Assembly (NCBI GenBank): GCA_910587635.1
Contig: CAJUNB010000024.1
Coordinates: forward strand, 1 to 64,000
Source of the DNA: an uncultured Lachnospiraceae bacterium
GTDB lineage: Bacteria > Bacillota > Clostridia > Lachnospirales > Lachnospiraceae
Direction: 5' to 3'
DNA length: 64,000 nt
In this document: in pieces, positions 17,449 to 25,612 of the stretch
Layout of the letters: the number at the start of each line of letters is the position of its first letter
Numbering within the stretch: the first letter of the stretch is position 1
Notes under the pieces: model-generated
What the model was told of the DNA's origin: nothing
What the model saw: only the letters and a program-made list of their open reading frames with translations
The model's database searches: none
Made by a program: the position numbers and the translations under genes

Positions 17449-18081
17449 ATGTCAGATAAAAAGGGTATTAAAGGAGATTTTAACTTAATTACAATATTGA
17501 TTATTCCTATAGCGATTGCGATTAACTTTATTTGTGGAAATCTGGTGCTTACACTGAAGCTCCCGTTGTATCTGGACAGCATCGGGACTTTTCTGGTAGC
17601 AATTCTGGCAGGTCCCTGGGTAGGCGCTCTGACAGGGCTGCTGAGTATTGCCATTAACTCTATTGCAGATCCGTCTTTACTTCCGTTCTCTCTGATTGCA
17701 GGGGTGCTCGGTCTCGTAACAGGGATTCTTGCCAGAAAAGGCATGTTCACAAAGCTGTGGAAATTTATTGTTTCGGCAATTATTGCTTCCGTTATTGCAG
17801 TGATTATGAGTGTCATCGTAAGCTATGTTTTCTTTGGCGGGTTTGATACGAGTGGAAACTCCATTATGATCGCTGGTATGATATCGGCTGGAATCCCGTT
17901 CTGGCCGGCGCAGCTCATTGGTAACTTTATTTCGGAAGTACCTGATAAATTCCTTTCTCTCCTGGTGCCGTTTTTGGTAGTAAGAGGATTGTCTGACCGT
18001 TATCTGTATAAATTTTCCAATGGACGGGTATTCATCGATGCAAGAAAGGCAGAAAAAGCTGAAAAGGCAGAGAAAAAATAA
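17449..18081 (+). CDS. ECF transporter substrate-binding (S) component
   Basis: A 210-residue membrane protein with six predicted helices and a Lys/Ala/Glu-rich tail. It resembles the S component at 39737: both begin with a K/D-rich head, then LIIP, a conserved LKLP-YLD-IGT stretch and GPWVGA-TG. From memory this is the CD3073-like family of C. difficile. The genes for T component and two ATPases follow, so this is a complete, dedicated group I ECF transporter. The neighbouring nucleoside hydrolase and ribokinase suggest a nucleoside or related riboside as substrate. Confidence 0.83.
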   Translation: MSDKKGIKGDFNLITILIIPIAIAINFICGNLVLTLKLPLYLDSIGTFLVAILAGPWVGALTGLLSIAINSIADPSLLPFSLIAGVLGLVTGILARKGMFTKLWKFIVSAIIASVIAVIMSVIVSYVFFGGFDTSGNSIMIAGMISAGIPFWPAQLIGNFISEVPDKFLSLLVPFLVVRGLSDRYLYKFSNGRVFIDARKAEKAEKAEKK

Positions 18082-18098
18082 AATAGAGGAGAGAATCT

Positions 18099-18860
18099 AT
18101 GGATAAGAAACAAAAAGGTCTAAAAGCATGGAATCCTCTGACTAGCTTATACCTTATTATTGTTCTGGCAATCGTTTCCGTTTTATTTGATTACAGAATA
18201 ACACTGCTGATCGTAGCGGCCATGATCATTCTGGCAGCAGTATCCGGTGTGGGTATGGCATTTACAAAACTTTGGCTGAAATCTATTGTGCTTGTATGTA
18301 TCATCTGTTTTATATTGCAATCTCTTTTTATTCCAGGAGAGAAGACGCTCTGGAGCCTGTGGATTTTTACAGTAACGGAAGAAGGGGTGAGTAAGGCGAT
18401 TGTACTTTGTTCCCGTATTCTCGGTGTAGGCTCGGCCATTTTGCTTGGCGGCAAGATTATCGATATGAAGAAATTAATGGCAGTGTTGGAAGAGAGAGGG
18501 CTGTCTCCTTCAGCAACTTATGTATTGCTTTCCACGACAAATATCATTCCACAGATGTCAAAAAAGATGAATGCGATACTGGATGCACAGCGATCCAGAG
18601 GAATTGAAACAGACAGCAATGTCATAGTAAGAGCGAAAGCATTTTTCCCGTCTGTAGGACCGCTCCTTCTCAATTCTCTTGTGAGTGCAGAAGAACGTGC
18701 CATTACACTGGAAGCACGGGCATTTTCTGCACCGTGTAAAAAGACAAAGCTGAAAGAAATAGCAGATACCGCTATGGACAAAGGAGTGCGCGTTGTATTG
18801 ATAGGAGTATTGATTCTGGCGATTGGAGGTAAGATTATTCTATGGATAGTATTAAAATAA
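18099..18860 (+). CDS. ecfT: ECF transporter transmembrane (T) component
   Basis: A 253-residue EcfT protein that links the S component to the ATPases. Membrane segments lie in the first 130 residues and at the C-terminus; the cytoplasmic coupling helices contain the AQRSRGIE (about 166-173) and LEARAF (about 205-210) motifs, the places where ATPases dock. It starts 17 bases after the S component and its last 19 bases overlap the first ATPase gene. Confidence 0.9.
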   Translation: MDKKQKGLKAWNPLTSLYLIIVLAIVSVLFDYRITLLIVAAMIILAAVSGVGMAFTKLWLKSIVLVCIICFILQSLFIPGEKTLWSLWIFTVTEEGVSKAIVLCSRILGVGSAILLGGKIIDMKKLMAVLEERGLSPSATYVLLSTTNIIPQMSKKMNAILDAQRSRGIETDSNVIVRAKAFFPSVGPLLLNSLVSAEERAITLEARAFSAPCKKTKLKEIADTAMDKGVRVVLIGVLILAIGGKIILWIVLK

Positions 18861-19687
18861 AGAATTTGACATATAGGTATCCAACGGCGGAAGAAGATAT
18901 TCTGAGAAATGTGTCTTTATCAGTGAAGAAAGGTGATTTGTGCGCACTGGTAGGAAAAAATGGAAGTGGAAAGACAACATTGTGCAATGCCATCCGCGGG
19001 TTTGTTCCCAAATTTTATAAAGGGGATATCAGCGGTGAGGTACTGGTAAACGGGAAGGATGTACAAAAGGAAGAGATCGGAAGTACGGCATTGGAAGTGG
19101 GATTCGCTTTCCAGAATCCTTTTACGCAGATCAGCGGAATCGCTGATACGGTATATGAGGAACTGGCATATGGGCTGGAAAATATGGGAGTGGATCCTGC
19201 GGAAATAGATGACAGAGTAAACAGGATAATGAAACTGACAAAAATAGAAGATTTCAGAGACAGAAATCCCTATCAACTCTCCGGCGGGCAACAGCAGAGG
19301 GTTGCTCTGGCGGCCGTGCTTGTCATGAATCAGGATATCTTTGTAATCGATGAGCCGACATCCCAGTTGGATCCTCAGAGTACAGATGATGTATTTGAAA
19401 TGATCAAACTGATGAAGAGCATGGGGAAAACCATTGTCCTGGTAGAGCATAAGATGGAACAGATCGCAGAGTATGCAGACCAGGTAGTTGTGATGGACCA
19501 GGGGCAGGTGGTAATGGAAGGAACGCCGAAAGAAGTGTTTTCTGATCCCAGATGCGAGGAATATCATATCCGACTCCCACAGTGTACAGGGATTTCATTG
19601 GATTTGAAAAAGGAAGGAATTTCACTGGAAGAGCTGCCGGTGACATTGGCAGAGACGGTAGATATCATTCGGAAGAAGATAGGATGA
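18842..19687 (+). CDS. ecfA1: ECF transporter ATPase, first subunit
   Basis: A 281-residue ABC ATPase. The Walker A motif is GKNGSGKTT (about 38-46), Q-loop in FAFQNPFTQI, signature LSGGQQQRVALAAV, Walker B VFVIDEPTSQLD and the switch His in LVEHKM. It pairs with the ATPase that follows. In contrast to its partner the signature motif is canonical. Overlap with ecfT points to coupled translation. Confidence 0.93.
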   Translation: MDSIKIKNLTYRYPTAEEDILRNVSLSVKKGDLCALVGKNGSGKTTLCNAIRGFVPKFYKGDISGEVLVNGKDVQKEEIGSTALEVGFAFQNPFTQISGIADTVYEELAYGLENMGVDPAEIDDRVNRIMKLTKIEDFRDRNPYQLSGGQQQRVALAAVLVMNQDIFVIDEPTSQLDPQSTDDVFEMIKLMKSMGKTIVLVEHKMEQIAEYADQVVVMDQGQVVMEGTPKEVFSDPRCEEYHIRLPQCTGISLDLKKEGISLEELPVTLAETVDIIRKKIG

Positions 19688-19719
19688 TAGGTCGAAAAGT
19701 GAAAAAAGGAGGAAAACAA

Positions 19720-20535
19720 ATGGCGTTGGTTGAAGTGAAAAATATCTCTTTTTCCTATCCGAATGGTTATCAGGCAGTAGATGATGTGAGCTTTTCGATT
19801 GAAGCAGGAGAGAATATTGCCATTGTGGGCCAGAACGGTGCCGGAAAGACAACGACAGTGAAGATGCTCAATGGCCTGACAAAACCCAGCTCCGGTGATG
19901 TGCTTATCAATGGAGAATCTACAAAGAAATATACGACGGCGCAGATGGCGCGGAAGGTCGGCTATGTGTTTCAAAACCCGGATGATCAGATTTTTAATTC
20001 TACTGTATACAAGGAAATTGAATATGGACTGAAGAAAATGAAAGTGGATATGGAAGAGTGTGACAGGCGGATTAAAGATGCAGCGGAATTGACGGGCATG
20101 ACACAGTATCTGGAGACAAATCCCTATGATCTGCCGCTGTCCATGCGCAAGTTCGTGACGATCGCATCGGTAATCGCAAGCAATTGCGACGTGATGATTT
20201 TCGATGAACCTACAGCGGGACAGGATCTGGACGGGTTGAATCTACTATCGGAATTGAACCGGACACTGACAGGCCGTGGAAAGGCGATTGTCACTATTAC
20301 GCATGACATGGAGTTTGTGGCGGATAACTATGAACGGATTATTGTTATGTGCCAGAAGAAAGTGATTGCAGACGGCAGGACAGAAGATGTATTTTTCCAG
20401 AAAGATATTATGGAAAAGGCGATGCTGAAACAGCCTGCAGTCGTGAGAATCGCCACTGGCATCGGCATGACGGAGAATACGCTGGACGTAAAGAAGATAG
20501 CGGCGTACATCAAGTCGCACCAAATAGCGAACTGA
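19720..20535 (+). CDS. ecfA2: ECF transporter ATPase, second subunit, degenerate signature
   Basis: A 271-residue ABC ATPase with Walker A GQNGAGKTT, Q-loop YVFQNPDDQIF, Walker B MIFDEPTAGQD and switch His in ITHDMEF. The ABC signature, normally LSGGQ, is replaced by LPLSMRKFV, so the dimer should have one canonical and one altered ATP site. The start at 19720 is fixed by AAAGGAGG just upstream; a longer open frame overlaps the gene before. The last 54 bases belong to the 129-bp direct repeat described at 20482. Confidence 0.9.
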   Translation: MALVEVKNISFSYPNGYQAVDDVSFSIEAGENIAIVGQNGAGKTTTVKMLNGLTKPSSGDVLINGESTKKYTTAQMARKVGYVFQNPDDQIFNSTVYKEIEYGLKKMKVDMEECDRRIKDAAELTGMTQYLETNPYDLPLSMRKFVTIASVIASNCDVMIFDEPTAGQDLDGLNLLSELNRTLTGRGKAIVTITHDMEFVADNYERIIVMCQKKVIADGRTEDVFFQKDIMEKAMLKQPAVVRIATGIGMTENTLDVKKIAAYIKSHQIAN

Positions 20536-20610
20536 AAGAAATTACTATATTGCAGTAGAATATAAGGTACATTTATATTATGAATGCCCCGCAAAATGGC
20601 GGGGCATTTT
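20482..20610 (+). repeat. Direct repeat, copy A (3' end of ecfA2 plus terminator)
   Basis: Bases 20482-20610 reappear at 21299-21428 with only about four differences. Copy A holds the natural last 18 codons of ecfA2 and its terminator, so it is the original and copy B is the duplicate. The segment between the two copies is the DUF4160/DUF2442 pair. Confidence 0.9.
20583..20610 (+). terminator. Terminator of nucleoside module 1
   Basis: A 10-bp stem (AATGCCCCGC / GCGGGGCATT), six-base loop and a short T-run. It ends the ECF operon. The same hairpin, slightly shorter, is present in the duplicate at 21404-21428. Confidence 0.85.
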
Positions 20611-20713
20611 ATATGGTAATGGACAGAGCGTCAATATTGTGCCCAATGCCAAAATCTGATATAATAATGCCACAACAAAAAGGCAGTAAAAATGAGATCT
20701 AAGTGGAGGGGAA

Positions 20714-20968
20714 ATGCCGGTAATTTCAAGATTTTATGGAATAATAATCAAGATGTATTTCCAGTAGAGCGAACATAATCCGCCGCATTTTCATGCTGTA
20801 TATGGGGAATATATGGGTGCATTTGATATTTTAACGCTGGAAATGATAGAGGGTGATTTACCTGCCAAAGGGCAGGCACTTGTTCGGGAATGGGCAGCGC
20901 ATTATAAAGATGATTTGCTGGGAATCTGGAATACACAGGAATTTAAAAAACTTCCGCCACTCGAATAA
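20714..20968 (+). pseudogene. DUF4160 gene with an in-frame TAG stop
   Basis: The frame starts with ATG at 20714 after a GGAGGGG ribosome site and reads as a normal DUF4160 protein (start MPVISRFYGI, then SEHNPPHFHA and a C-terminal FKKLPPLE), but codon 18 at 20765-20767 is TAG. DUF4160 proteins normally have an ordinary codon there, between MYF and the EHNPPHFHA motif. Without readthrough only 17 residues are made. The rest, to TAA at 20966-20968, has no other damage, so the mutation looks recent. It comes just before a DUF2442 gene, its usual partner; the function of the pair is not known. Confidence 0.8.
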
Positions 20969-20994
20969 ATGGTGATGGCAGAAAGGAGCGACAT

Positions 20995-21375
20995 ATGTTT
21001 TACAGAGTGAAAGAGGTCAAACCCTTACCGTCCTATAACGTGCTGGTAAGCTTTGTCACAGGAGAGTGTAAACGCTATAATGTTGCGCAGCTATTTGAGA
21101 AATGGGATGTATTTAAGACACTTTCCAGTGTCAATGGGCTGTTTGAACAAGTAAAAGTAGACACAGGAGGCTATGGGATATCATGGAACGATGATATTGA
21201 CCTGTCTTGTAATGAACTATGGGAGAATGGAATGTCAATAGATGCGGCGCCTACTGATGATTTGCAAGAAATGCAGGCTGCGTATGACAGAAAACACACT
21301 GGACGTAAAGAAGATAGCGGCGTACATCAAGTCGCACCAAATAGCGAACTGAAAGAAATTACTATATTGCAGTAG
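20995..21375 (+). CDS. DUF2442 protein with a foreign C-terminal tail
   Basis: A 126-residue protein. Residues 1-98 match the small DUF2442 family (MFYRVKEVKPLPSYNVLV, a central RYNVAQLFEK and ISWNDDIDLSCNELWENG). The last 25 residues (from TGRKEDSG) are read from the direct repeat at 21299, which elsewhere codes the end of ecfA2 in another frame; so the tail is not part of the original family and the natural stop was lost. AAAGGAG precedes the start. DUF2442 is often coded next to DUF4160, as here. A role in host defence or toxin-antitoxin function has been guessed for such pairs but nothing here shows it. Confidence 0.8.
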   Translation: MFYRVKEVKPLPSYNVLVSFVTGECKRYNVAQLFEKWDVFKTLSSVNGLFEQVKVDTGGYGISWNDDIDLSCNELWENGMSIDAAPTDDLQEMQAAYDRKHTGRKEDSGVHQVAPNSELKEITILQ

Positions 21376-21428
21376 AATACAAGGTACATTTATATTTATG
21401 ATTGCCCCGCAAAATGGCGGGGCATTTT
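21299..21428 (+). repeat. Direct repeat, copy B
   Basis: Near-identical duplicate of 20482-20610, about 817 bases from the first copy. The terminator hairpin (GCCCCGC/GCGGGGC, 21404-21423, then TTTT) is kept. The copy is read in a different frame as the tail of the DUF2442 gene. Two copies around an inserted segment are what a tandem duplication or insertion by homologous recombination would leave. Confidence 0.9.
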
Positions 21429-21482
21429 GACTTTGGAAGATTTTATTTACAATGGGAAAATACAGGGACAGCTCTTTTGGTT

Positions 21483-22748
21483 TTATTTTCGCCTGTCAAA
21501 GGAAGACAGAGCATCCATTTCTTCCTGAGTCAGAGAAGAGAGATATTTGTTTCCAAGTTGATCACTGCGCAAATAGTGATAAGCGCCATAGTAACGGGAA
21601 TAATAATCATGATTGACAATGTCGTCCTGCTCTTCTTCCGGTAGAGACAAGAACTGTTCTATTGCTGTTCTCTGGCTGAAATAAGATACATATTTCATAT
21701 TTACAAAAGGAAAAAAACAACAGAAGGCAATGAGGATGGCCGCCAGAAGGGGCAATTGTTTGATGCAGGTTTTTCGGAAATAATAAAGAAAGAGAGCGAT
21801 GCATTCAAAAAATATAAAAAAAATTACACCATAGCGCAGAGGAGTAATGCCATTTTCGTAAATACGGATACCGATAGAATAGATCTGAAGAGGGATAAAA
21901 GGGAAGAAAAGACAGGGGAGCCATTTCGTAATTCGTCGGAAAGGATTATTTTCATGATAATGGGCATTCATAAAACAGATGGGCATTCCAAAGAGGAAGA
22001 GGACAGCGGTATTACGCAGCAGCACATTAGGAGGAATGTTTCCAATAATCAATATTCTCGTTATATAAATATAAATGATGACAAAGACAACGATAAGTAT
22101 TCCCGGCAGCATATATTTAATGAGAAAACTGGTGATAATGTTTTCATTCGTTTCTTCGGGATACCAGGAAAGAAGGAAAGAGGACATATAATAGAGGCCG
22201 AAAAGCAGTAAGAGTATCTGTAGCATAAGAAAAGAATCCAGATGAAAAAGCTGCAGTGCAATAGGGGTGATAATATTGAAACCAAGGGACAGAAGAAACC
22301 AGACAATATGATAATGGAGTGTCCGGTCAAAGACCTTTACGAGGTATTCCTCAAAAGAGCAGGAGAGGTTCTGAGAACAGAAATATACCCCAAGAGAGAA
22401 AAAGAACAGGAAATAACAGATATAATATTGAAAAAAATCGAAATAGGGTATGAAAGAAGCACGGATTTCCAGCCAGACAAAGAGCAAAGAGAGCAGTATA
22501 CCCAAAAAGAGCGTGAAAAAATACCATTTGGAACGCTGTCTCCTTAGAAAAAGAGCGTCTATGAAAAAACTGATTGTTCCAAAGCAGAATAAGAAAGTCA
22601 ATATTTCAGAGATAAATTGTTGATACAGGATGAAAGGGACATGAATATTGGCAATAAGAAGTATTGTAAAAAGCCAGATACAGGGAAGTGTAACAGGGAA
22701 TTTTCTGAAGGAGAAAAGTAAAGTTTTCAGGGTATAATTTTTGTTCAT
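21483..22748 (-). CDS. DUF4153-like polytopic membrane protein
   Basis: A 421-residue integral membrane protein with about ten hydrophobic segments, rich in Phe, and a soluble C-terminal 70 residues (FLSLPEEEQDD and a Tyr-rich stretch). The make-up and the RYGVIFFIFFECIALFLYYF-type central region suggest the DUF4153 family, whose role is unknown. The start at 22748 has AGGAGG six bases upstream; the open frame before it has no start signal. It is divergent from the large protein gene at 22885. Confidence 0.7.
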   Translation of the reverse strand: MNKNYTLKTLLFSFRKFPVTLPCIWLFTILLIANIHVPFILYQQFISEILTFLFCFGTISFFIDALFLRRQRSKWYFFTLFLGILLSLLFVWLEIRASFIPYFDFFQYYICYFLFFFSLGVYFCSQNLSCSFEEYLVKVFDRTLHYHIVWFLLSLGFNIITPIALQLFHLDSFLMLQILLLLFGLYYMSSFLLSWYPEETNENIITSFLIKYMLPGILIVVFVIIYIYITRILIIGNIPPNVLLRNTAVLFLFGMPICFMNAHYHENNPFRRITKWLPCLFFPFIPLQIYSIGIRIYENGITPLRYGVIFFIFFECIALFLYYFRKTCIKQLPLLAAILIAFCCFFPFVNMKYVSYFSQRTAIEQFLSLPEEEQDDIVNHDYYSRYYGAYHYLRSDQLGNKYLSSLTQEEMDALSSFDRRK

Positions 22749-22825
22749 GGAAGACCTCCTCACGTCAAGATTCATGCGCTTTGTCCTACGTCCGCTCATG
22801 AAGAGTATACCACAAAAAATTTCTG

Positions 22826-22854
22826 TTGTCCTTTCGGGGGAAAAACAGTAAAAT
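22826..22854 (+). promoter_or_regulatory. Promoter of the large extracytoplasmic protein gene
   Basis: TTGTCC at 22826-22831, 17 bases, TAAAAT at 22849-22854; the start codon is at 22885. On the other strand a TATACT (22804-22809 complement) may serve the divergent DUF4153 gene. Confidence 0.55.
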
Positions 22855-22884
22855 AAAAAGGAAAAGTTTCTAGGAGCTGTTTTT

Positions 22885-25419
22885 ATGAAGAAGATTGCAT
22901 TACAGGTTATTGTATGGATCGTTACTTTTTTTATTTCCATATTTATTGTCAGTGCCTTTATGAATCAGGGGAATACAGACATGACAGTGGAAATGGGAAA
23001 GGCGACGCTTCCTTTGGTATATATGAGTGAGGGCAGTGATAAGATCAACTGTCTGCATGGTTATTTGAAAGAGATGCAGGGAAGCGCCATGCGGGATACG
23101 ATCACGCCGCTCGGAGCGGGAAGAAAGTTGTCTGTTACTATTGAAAAATTCGGGTGCCAGATTAAAAGTCTCGGTTTCGAAGTGAGAAGCGTAGATGGAA
23201 AGAGGCTGGTAGAGTCTACAGATATCACCCAGTACACGGAAGAGGAAGATACCATTACGGCATCTTTTACGATAAAAGACCTGATTGAAAACAATACGGA
23301 ATACAATCTGATCCTTTTTGTTGCAGATAATGAGGGCAGAACAATCCGGTATTATACAAGAATTATCCAGGCTGATGAATATCATGTAGAAGAGAAACTC
23401 AGTTTTGTAAAGGACTTTCACAGCAGGACATTTGACAAAGAGCGGGCAAAGACTCTGGCTATGTATTTGGAGTCCAATGCAGAAGGGGATAACAGCACTT
23501 ACAGCCATGTGGATATTCACAGTAACTTCCATCAGATCACATGGGGGGATCTGGATGTGACAGAAGTGTGGGAACCGGTCTACTCTATCAAGGAGCTCGG
23601 TCCGTCTATCGGTAATGTACAGGTATCCTATATGGTAAGTACCGGAGAAGGGAAAGACAAAACTTATTATAATGTAGAAGAATATTATCGGATGCGTTAT
23701 ACGGAAGAACGTATTTACCTTTTGAATTATGAACGGGATATGCATCAGATATTTGACCAAAAATCAGAAAATCCCTTTGCTAACAATAAAATCATGCTCG
23801 GTATTAATAGTGAAGAAGTGGAAATGGCAGAGAGCGATGGGGGGAATGTGTTGGCGTTTGTCAACGAAAACCGGCTGTATTGTTATAATACAACAGATAA
23901 TAAATTTGCCTGTCTGTTCAGCTTTTATGATGAGGACAATGCGGACAGACGGACACTGTATCAGGCTCATGATATGAAAATTCTGAGTGTGGATGAGACG
24001 GAAAATGTTCAATTTTTGATTTATGGCTATATGAACAGAGGCCGTCATGAGGGAGAAGTTGGCATTCAGGTATATTATTATAACAGTATGCTCAATACAA
24101 TCGAGGAACAGGTATTTATTCCCGATAACAGAGCCTTTGAAAGAGTCAAGGCAGATGTGGAGCAGCTGGCCTGTGTGGACAATAACAATCACTTGTATAT
24201 CATGTTGTCGGGAAATGTATATGAGATAAATCTGGAACAGAAAAGCTACAAAATCATTACTTCTGATCTGAAAGAGGATTCCTATAAAATATCGGCCAGC
24301 AACCGGATGATCGCATGGACGAGTGGAGAGAGGACGGAAGGGAACGAACTGACTCTTCTGAATCTGAATACGAAAAAGCAGACGACAATGGAGCAGGGAA
24401 GAGATATTTTACTGACTCCCCTTGGCTTTATGGGAGAAGATCTGATCTATGGCATGACGCGGGTGTCGGATATAGAGAAAGACCGAAGCGGTAAAGTAGT
24501 GGTGCCCATGTATGAGATTCGGATTGAAAATGAGAACGATGAAATATTGAAACGGTACAGTAGAGAAGGAGTATATGTCATCGGAGCGGAGATCCGGGAC
24601 AATCAGATCGGCCTGCAGCGGGTGGAGAGAAATGCGGAAACAATGCAATATACGCCCATTGAAGAAGATCAGATTATGAACAATGAAGAGGTGGAAACAG
24701 GCGATAATACCATTGAGCTGGCCGTGACAGAAGAATTTGAAACTGTAGTACAGATTGCAGTAAAGAAGACGATCGATAAAAAGAGTATCAAATTTCTGAC
24801 ACCGAAGGAGGTGCTTTTCGAAGGCGGCAGAGAGGTGGCTATCGCGCATCAGGAAACAGATACAGAGCACTATTATGTGTATGGAATACGAGATATCAGA
24901 GGTATCTATACAGATGCGGGCAATGCTGTGACAAGAGGCAGCGAGATCTCGGGAGTAGTCATCAATGATGCGGGGGCCTATGTATGGAAACCGGGAGACA
25001 GGGATATCAGAAATCAGATTATGAGTATTACGGGGACGGCAGCAGACGAGGAAAGGAGCAGCCTGGCAGTGTGCCTGGATACGATGCTTGCCTATGAAGG
25101 GGTGCAGAGAAATACCGGATATATGCTTCAGCAGGGAATCACGGCAGTGGAAATACTGGAAAATAACCTGCCAGATGCACAGATACTGGAATTGTCGGGC
25201 TGTACGCTGAATTCGGTACTCTATTATGTAAACAGGGATATTCCAGTGCTGGCAACGTTGAACGACGGAAATGCAGTGCTCATTGTAGGATTCAATGAAC
25301 TGAATACGGTGCTTATGGATCCTCAGAACGGAGAGGTCTATAAGAAAGGGATTAATGATTCTACGGAATGGTTTGAAGAAAACGGGAACAGTTTTATTAC
25401 CTATATCCGGGAGTTCTAG
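22885..25419 (+). CDS. Large membrane-anchored protein with C39-like C-terminal domain
   Basis: An 844-residue protein not assigned to a named family. Residues 5-26 form a membrane anchor or uncleaved signal. The middle (about 280-620) is built of repeated beta-type blocks with Tyr and Asn-rich turns and could be a propeller. The end (about 725-840) resembles the C39-type papain-like fold: a C730 region (VCLDTMLAYEG), VLYYVNRDIPVLATL, then GNAVLIVGF and LMDP. In active peptidases the residue at N796 is His, so the domain is probably inactive and may bind a peptide. AGGAG lies before the start. It has its own promoter and terminator. Confidence 0.75.
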   Translation: MKKIALQVIVWIVTFFISIFIVSAFMNQGNTDMTVEMGKATLPLVYMSEGSDKINCLHGYLKEMQGSAMRDTITPLGAGRKLSVTIEKFGCQIKSLGFEVRSVDGKRLVESTDITQYTEEEDTITASFTIKDLIENNTEYNLILFVADNEGRTIRYYTRIIQADEYHVEEKLSFVKDFHSRTFDKERAKTLAMYLESNAEGDNSTYSHVDIHSNFHQITWGDLDVTEVWEPVYSIKELGPSIGNVQVSYMVSTGEGKDKTYYNVEEYYRMRYTEERIYLLNYERDMHQIFDQKSENPFANNKIMLGINSEEVEMAESDGGNVLAFVNENRLYCYNTTDNKFACLFSFYDEDNADRRTLYQAHDMKILSVDETENVQFLIYGYMNRGRHEGEVGIQVYYYNSMLNTIEEQVFIPDNRAFERVKADVEQLACVDNNNHLYIMLSGNVYEINLEQKSYKIITSDLKEDSYKISASNRMIAWTSGERTEGNELTLLNLNTKKQTTMEQGRDILLTPLGFMGEDLIYGMTRVSDIEKDRSGKVVVPMYEIRIENENDEILKRYSREGVYVIGAEIRDNQIGLQRVERNAETMQYTPIEEDQIMNNEEVETGDNTIELAVTEEFETVVQIAVKKTIDKKSIKFLTPKEVLFEGGREVAIAHQETDTEHYYVYGIRDIRGIYTDAGNAVTRGSEISGVVINDAGAYVWKPGDRDIRNQIMSITGTAADEERSSLAVCLDTMLAYEGVQRNTGYMLQQGITAVEILENNLPDAQILELSGCTLNSVLYYVNRDIPVLATLNDGNAVLIVGFNELNTVLMDPQNGEVYKKGINDSTEWFEENGNSFITYIREF

Positions 25420-25444
25420 CAAGAAAGGTTGATGCAAAGGGTTG

Positions 25445-25482
25445 ATACCGTCAGTCGAATATTTGGCTGGCGGTATTTTTTT
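25445..25482 (+). terminator. Terminator after the large extracytoplasmic protein gene
   Basis: A 12-bp stem with two G-U pairs (ATACCGTCAGTC / GGCTGGCGGTAT), an eight-base loop and seven T. Confidence 0.8.
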
Positions 25483-25531
25483 GTGCTATAGGGGTTTGAG
25501 GATTCTGTCCTAAACTTAATAAAAAATCATA

Positions 25532-25560
25532 TTGACAGATATAGCATCACAGTCTATAAT
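25532..25560 (+). promoter_or_regulatory. Consensus promoter of the fructosamine operon
   Basis: Perfect TTGACA (25532-25537), 17-base spacer and perfect TATAAT (25555-25560), followed directly by three operator repeats. Such a promoter would be very strong unless repressed. Confidence 0.9.
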
Positions 25561-25592
25561 AATACATTATAATACATTATAATACATTATAA
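25558..25592. promoter_or_regulatory. Three overlapping operator copies
   Basis: AATACATTAT is repeated three times without spacing (25561-25590), making perfect TATAATACATTATA palindromes at 25568-25581 and 25578-25591 and a 13/14 match at 25558. The copies are one helical turn apart and cover the transcription start, as expected for repressor binding. The same sequence lies before the deglycase gene at 33096 (there as its complement). The GntR-type regulator at 35105 is the likely binder. Confidence 0.75.
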
Positions 25593-25612
25593 AGTTTGGA
25601 GGGGGGAGATTT

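Noticed and set aside
17088..17816. Open frame of 242 codons on the minus strand across the nucleoside hydrolase end and ECF S gene
   Set aside because: Overlaps two real genes on the other strand and has no start signal.
24409..25437. Open frame of 342 codons antisense to the 844-residue protein
   Set aside because: No ribosome site, no motif, and the + strand frame has promoter, ribosome site and terminator.
25561..25590. Triple AATACATTAT as a simple-sequence repeat or CRISPR
   Set aside because: Too short and without spacers for CRISPR; the same palindrome stands at frlB, so an operator is the better reading.
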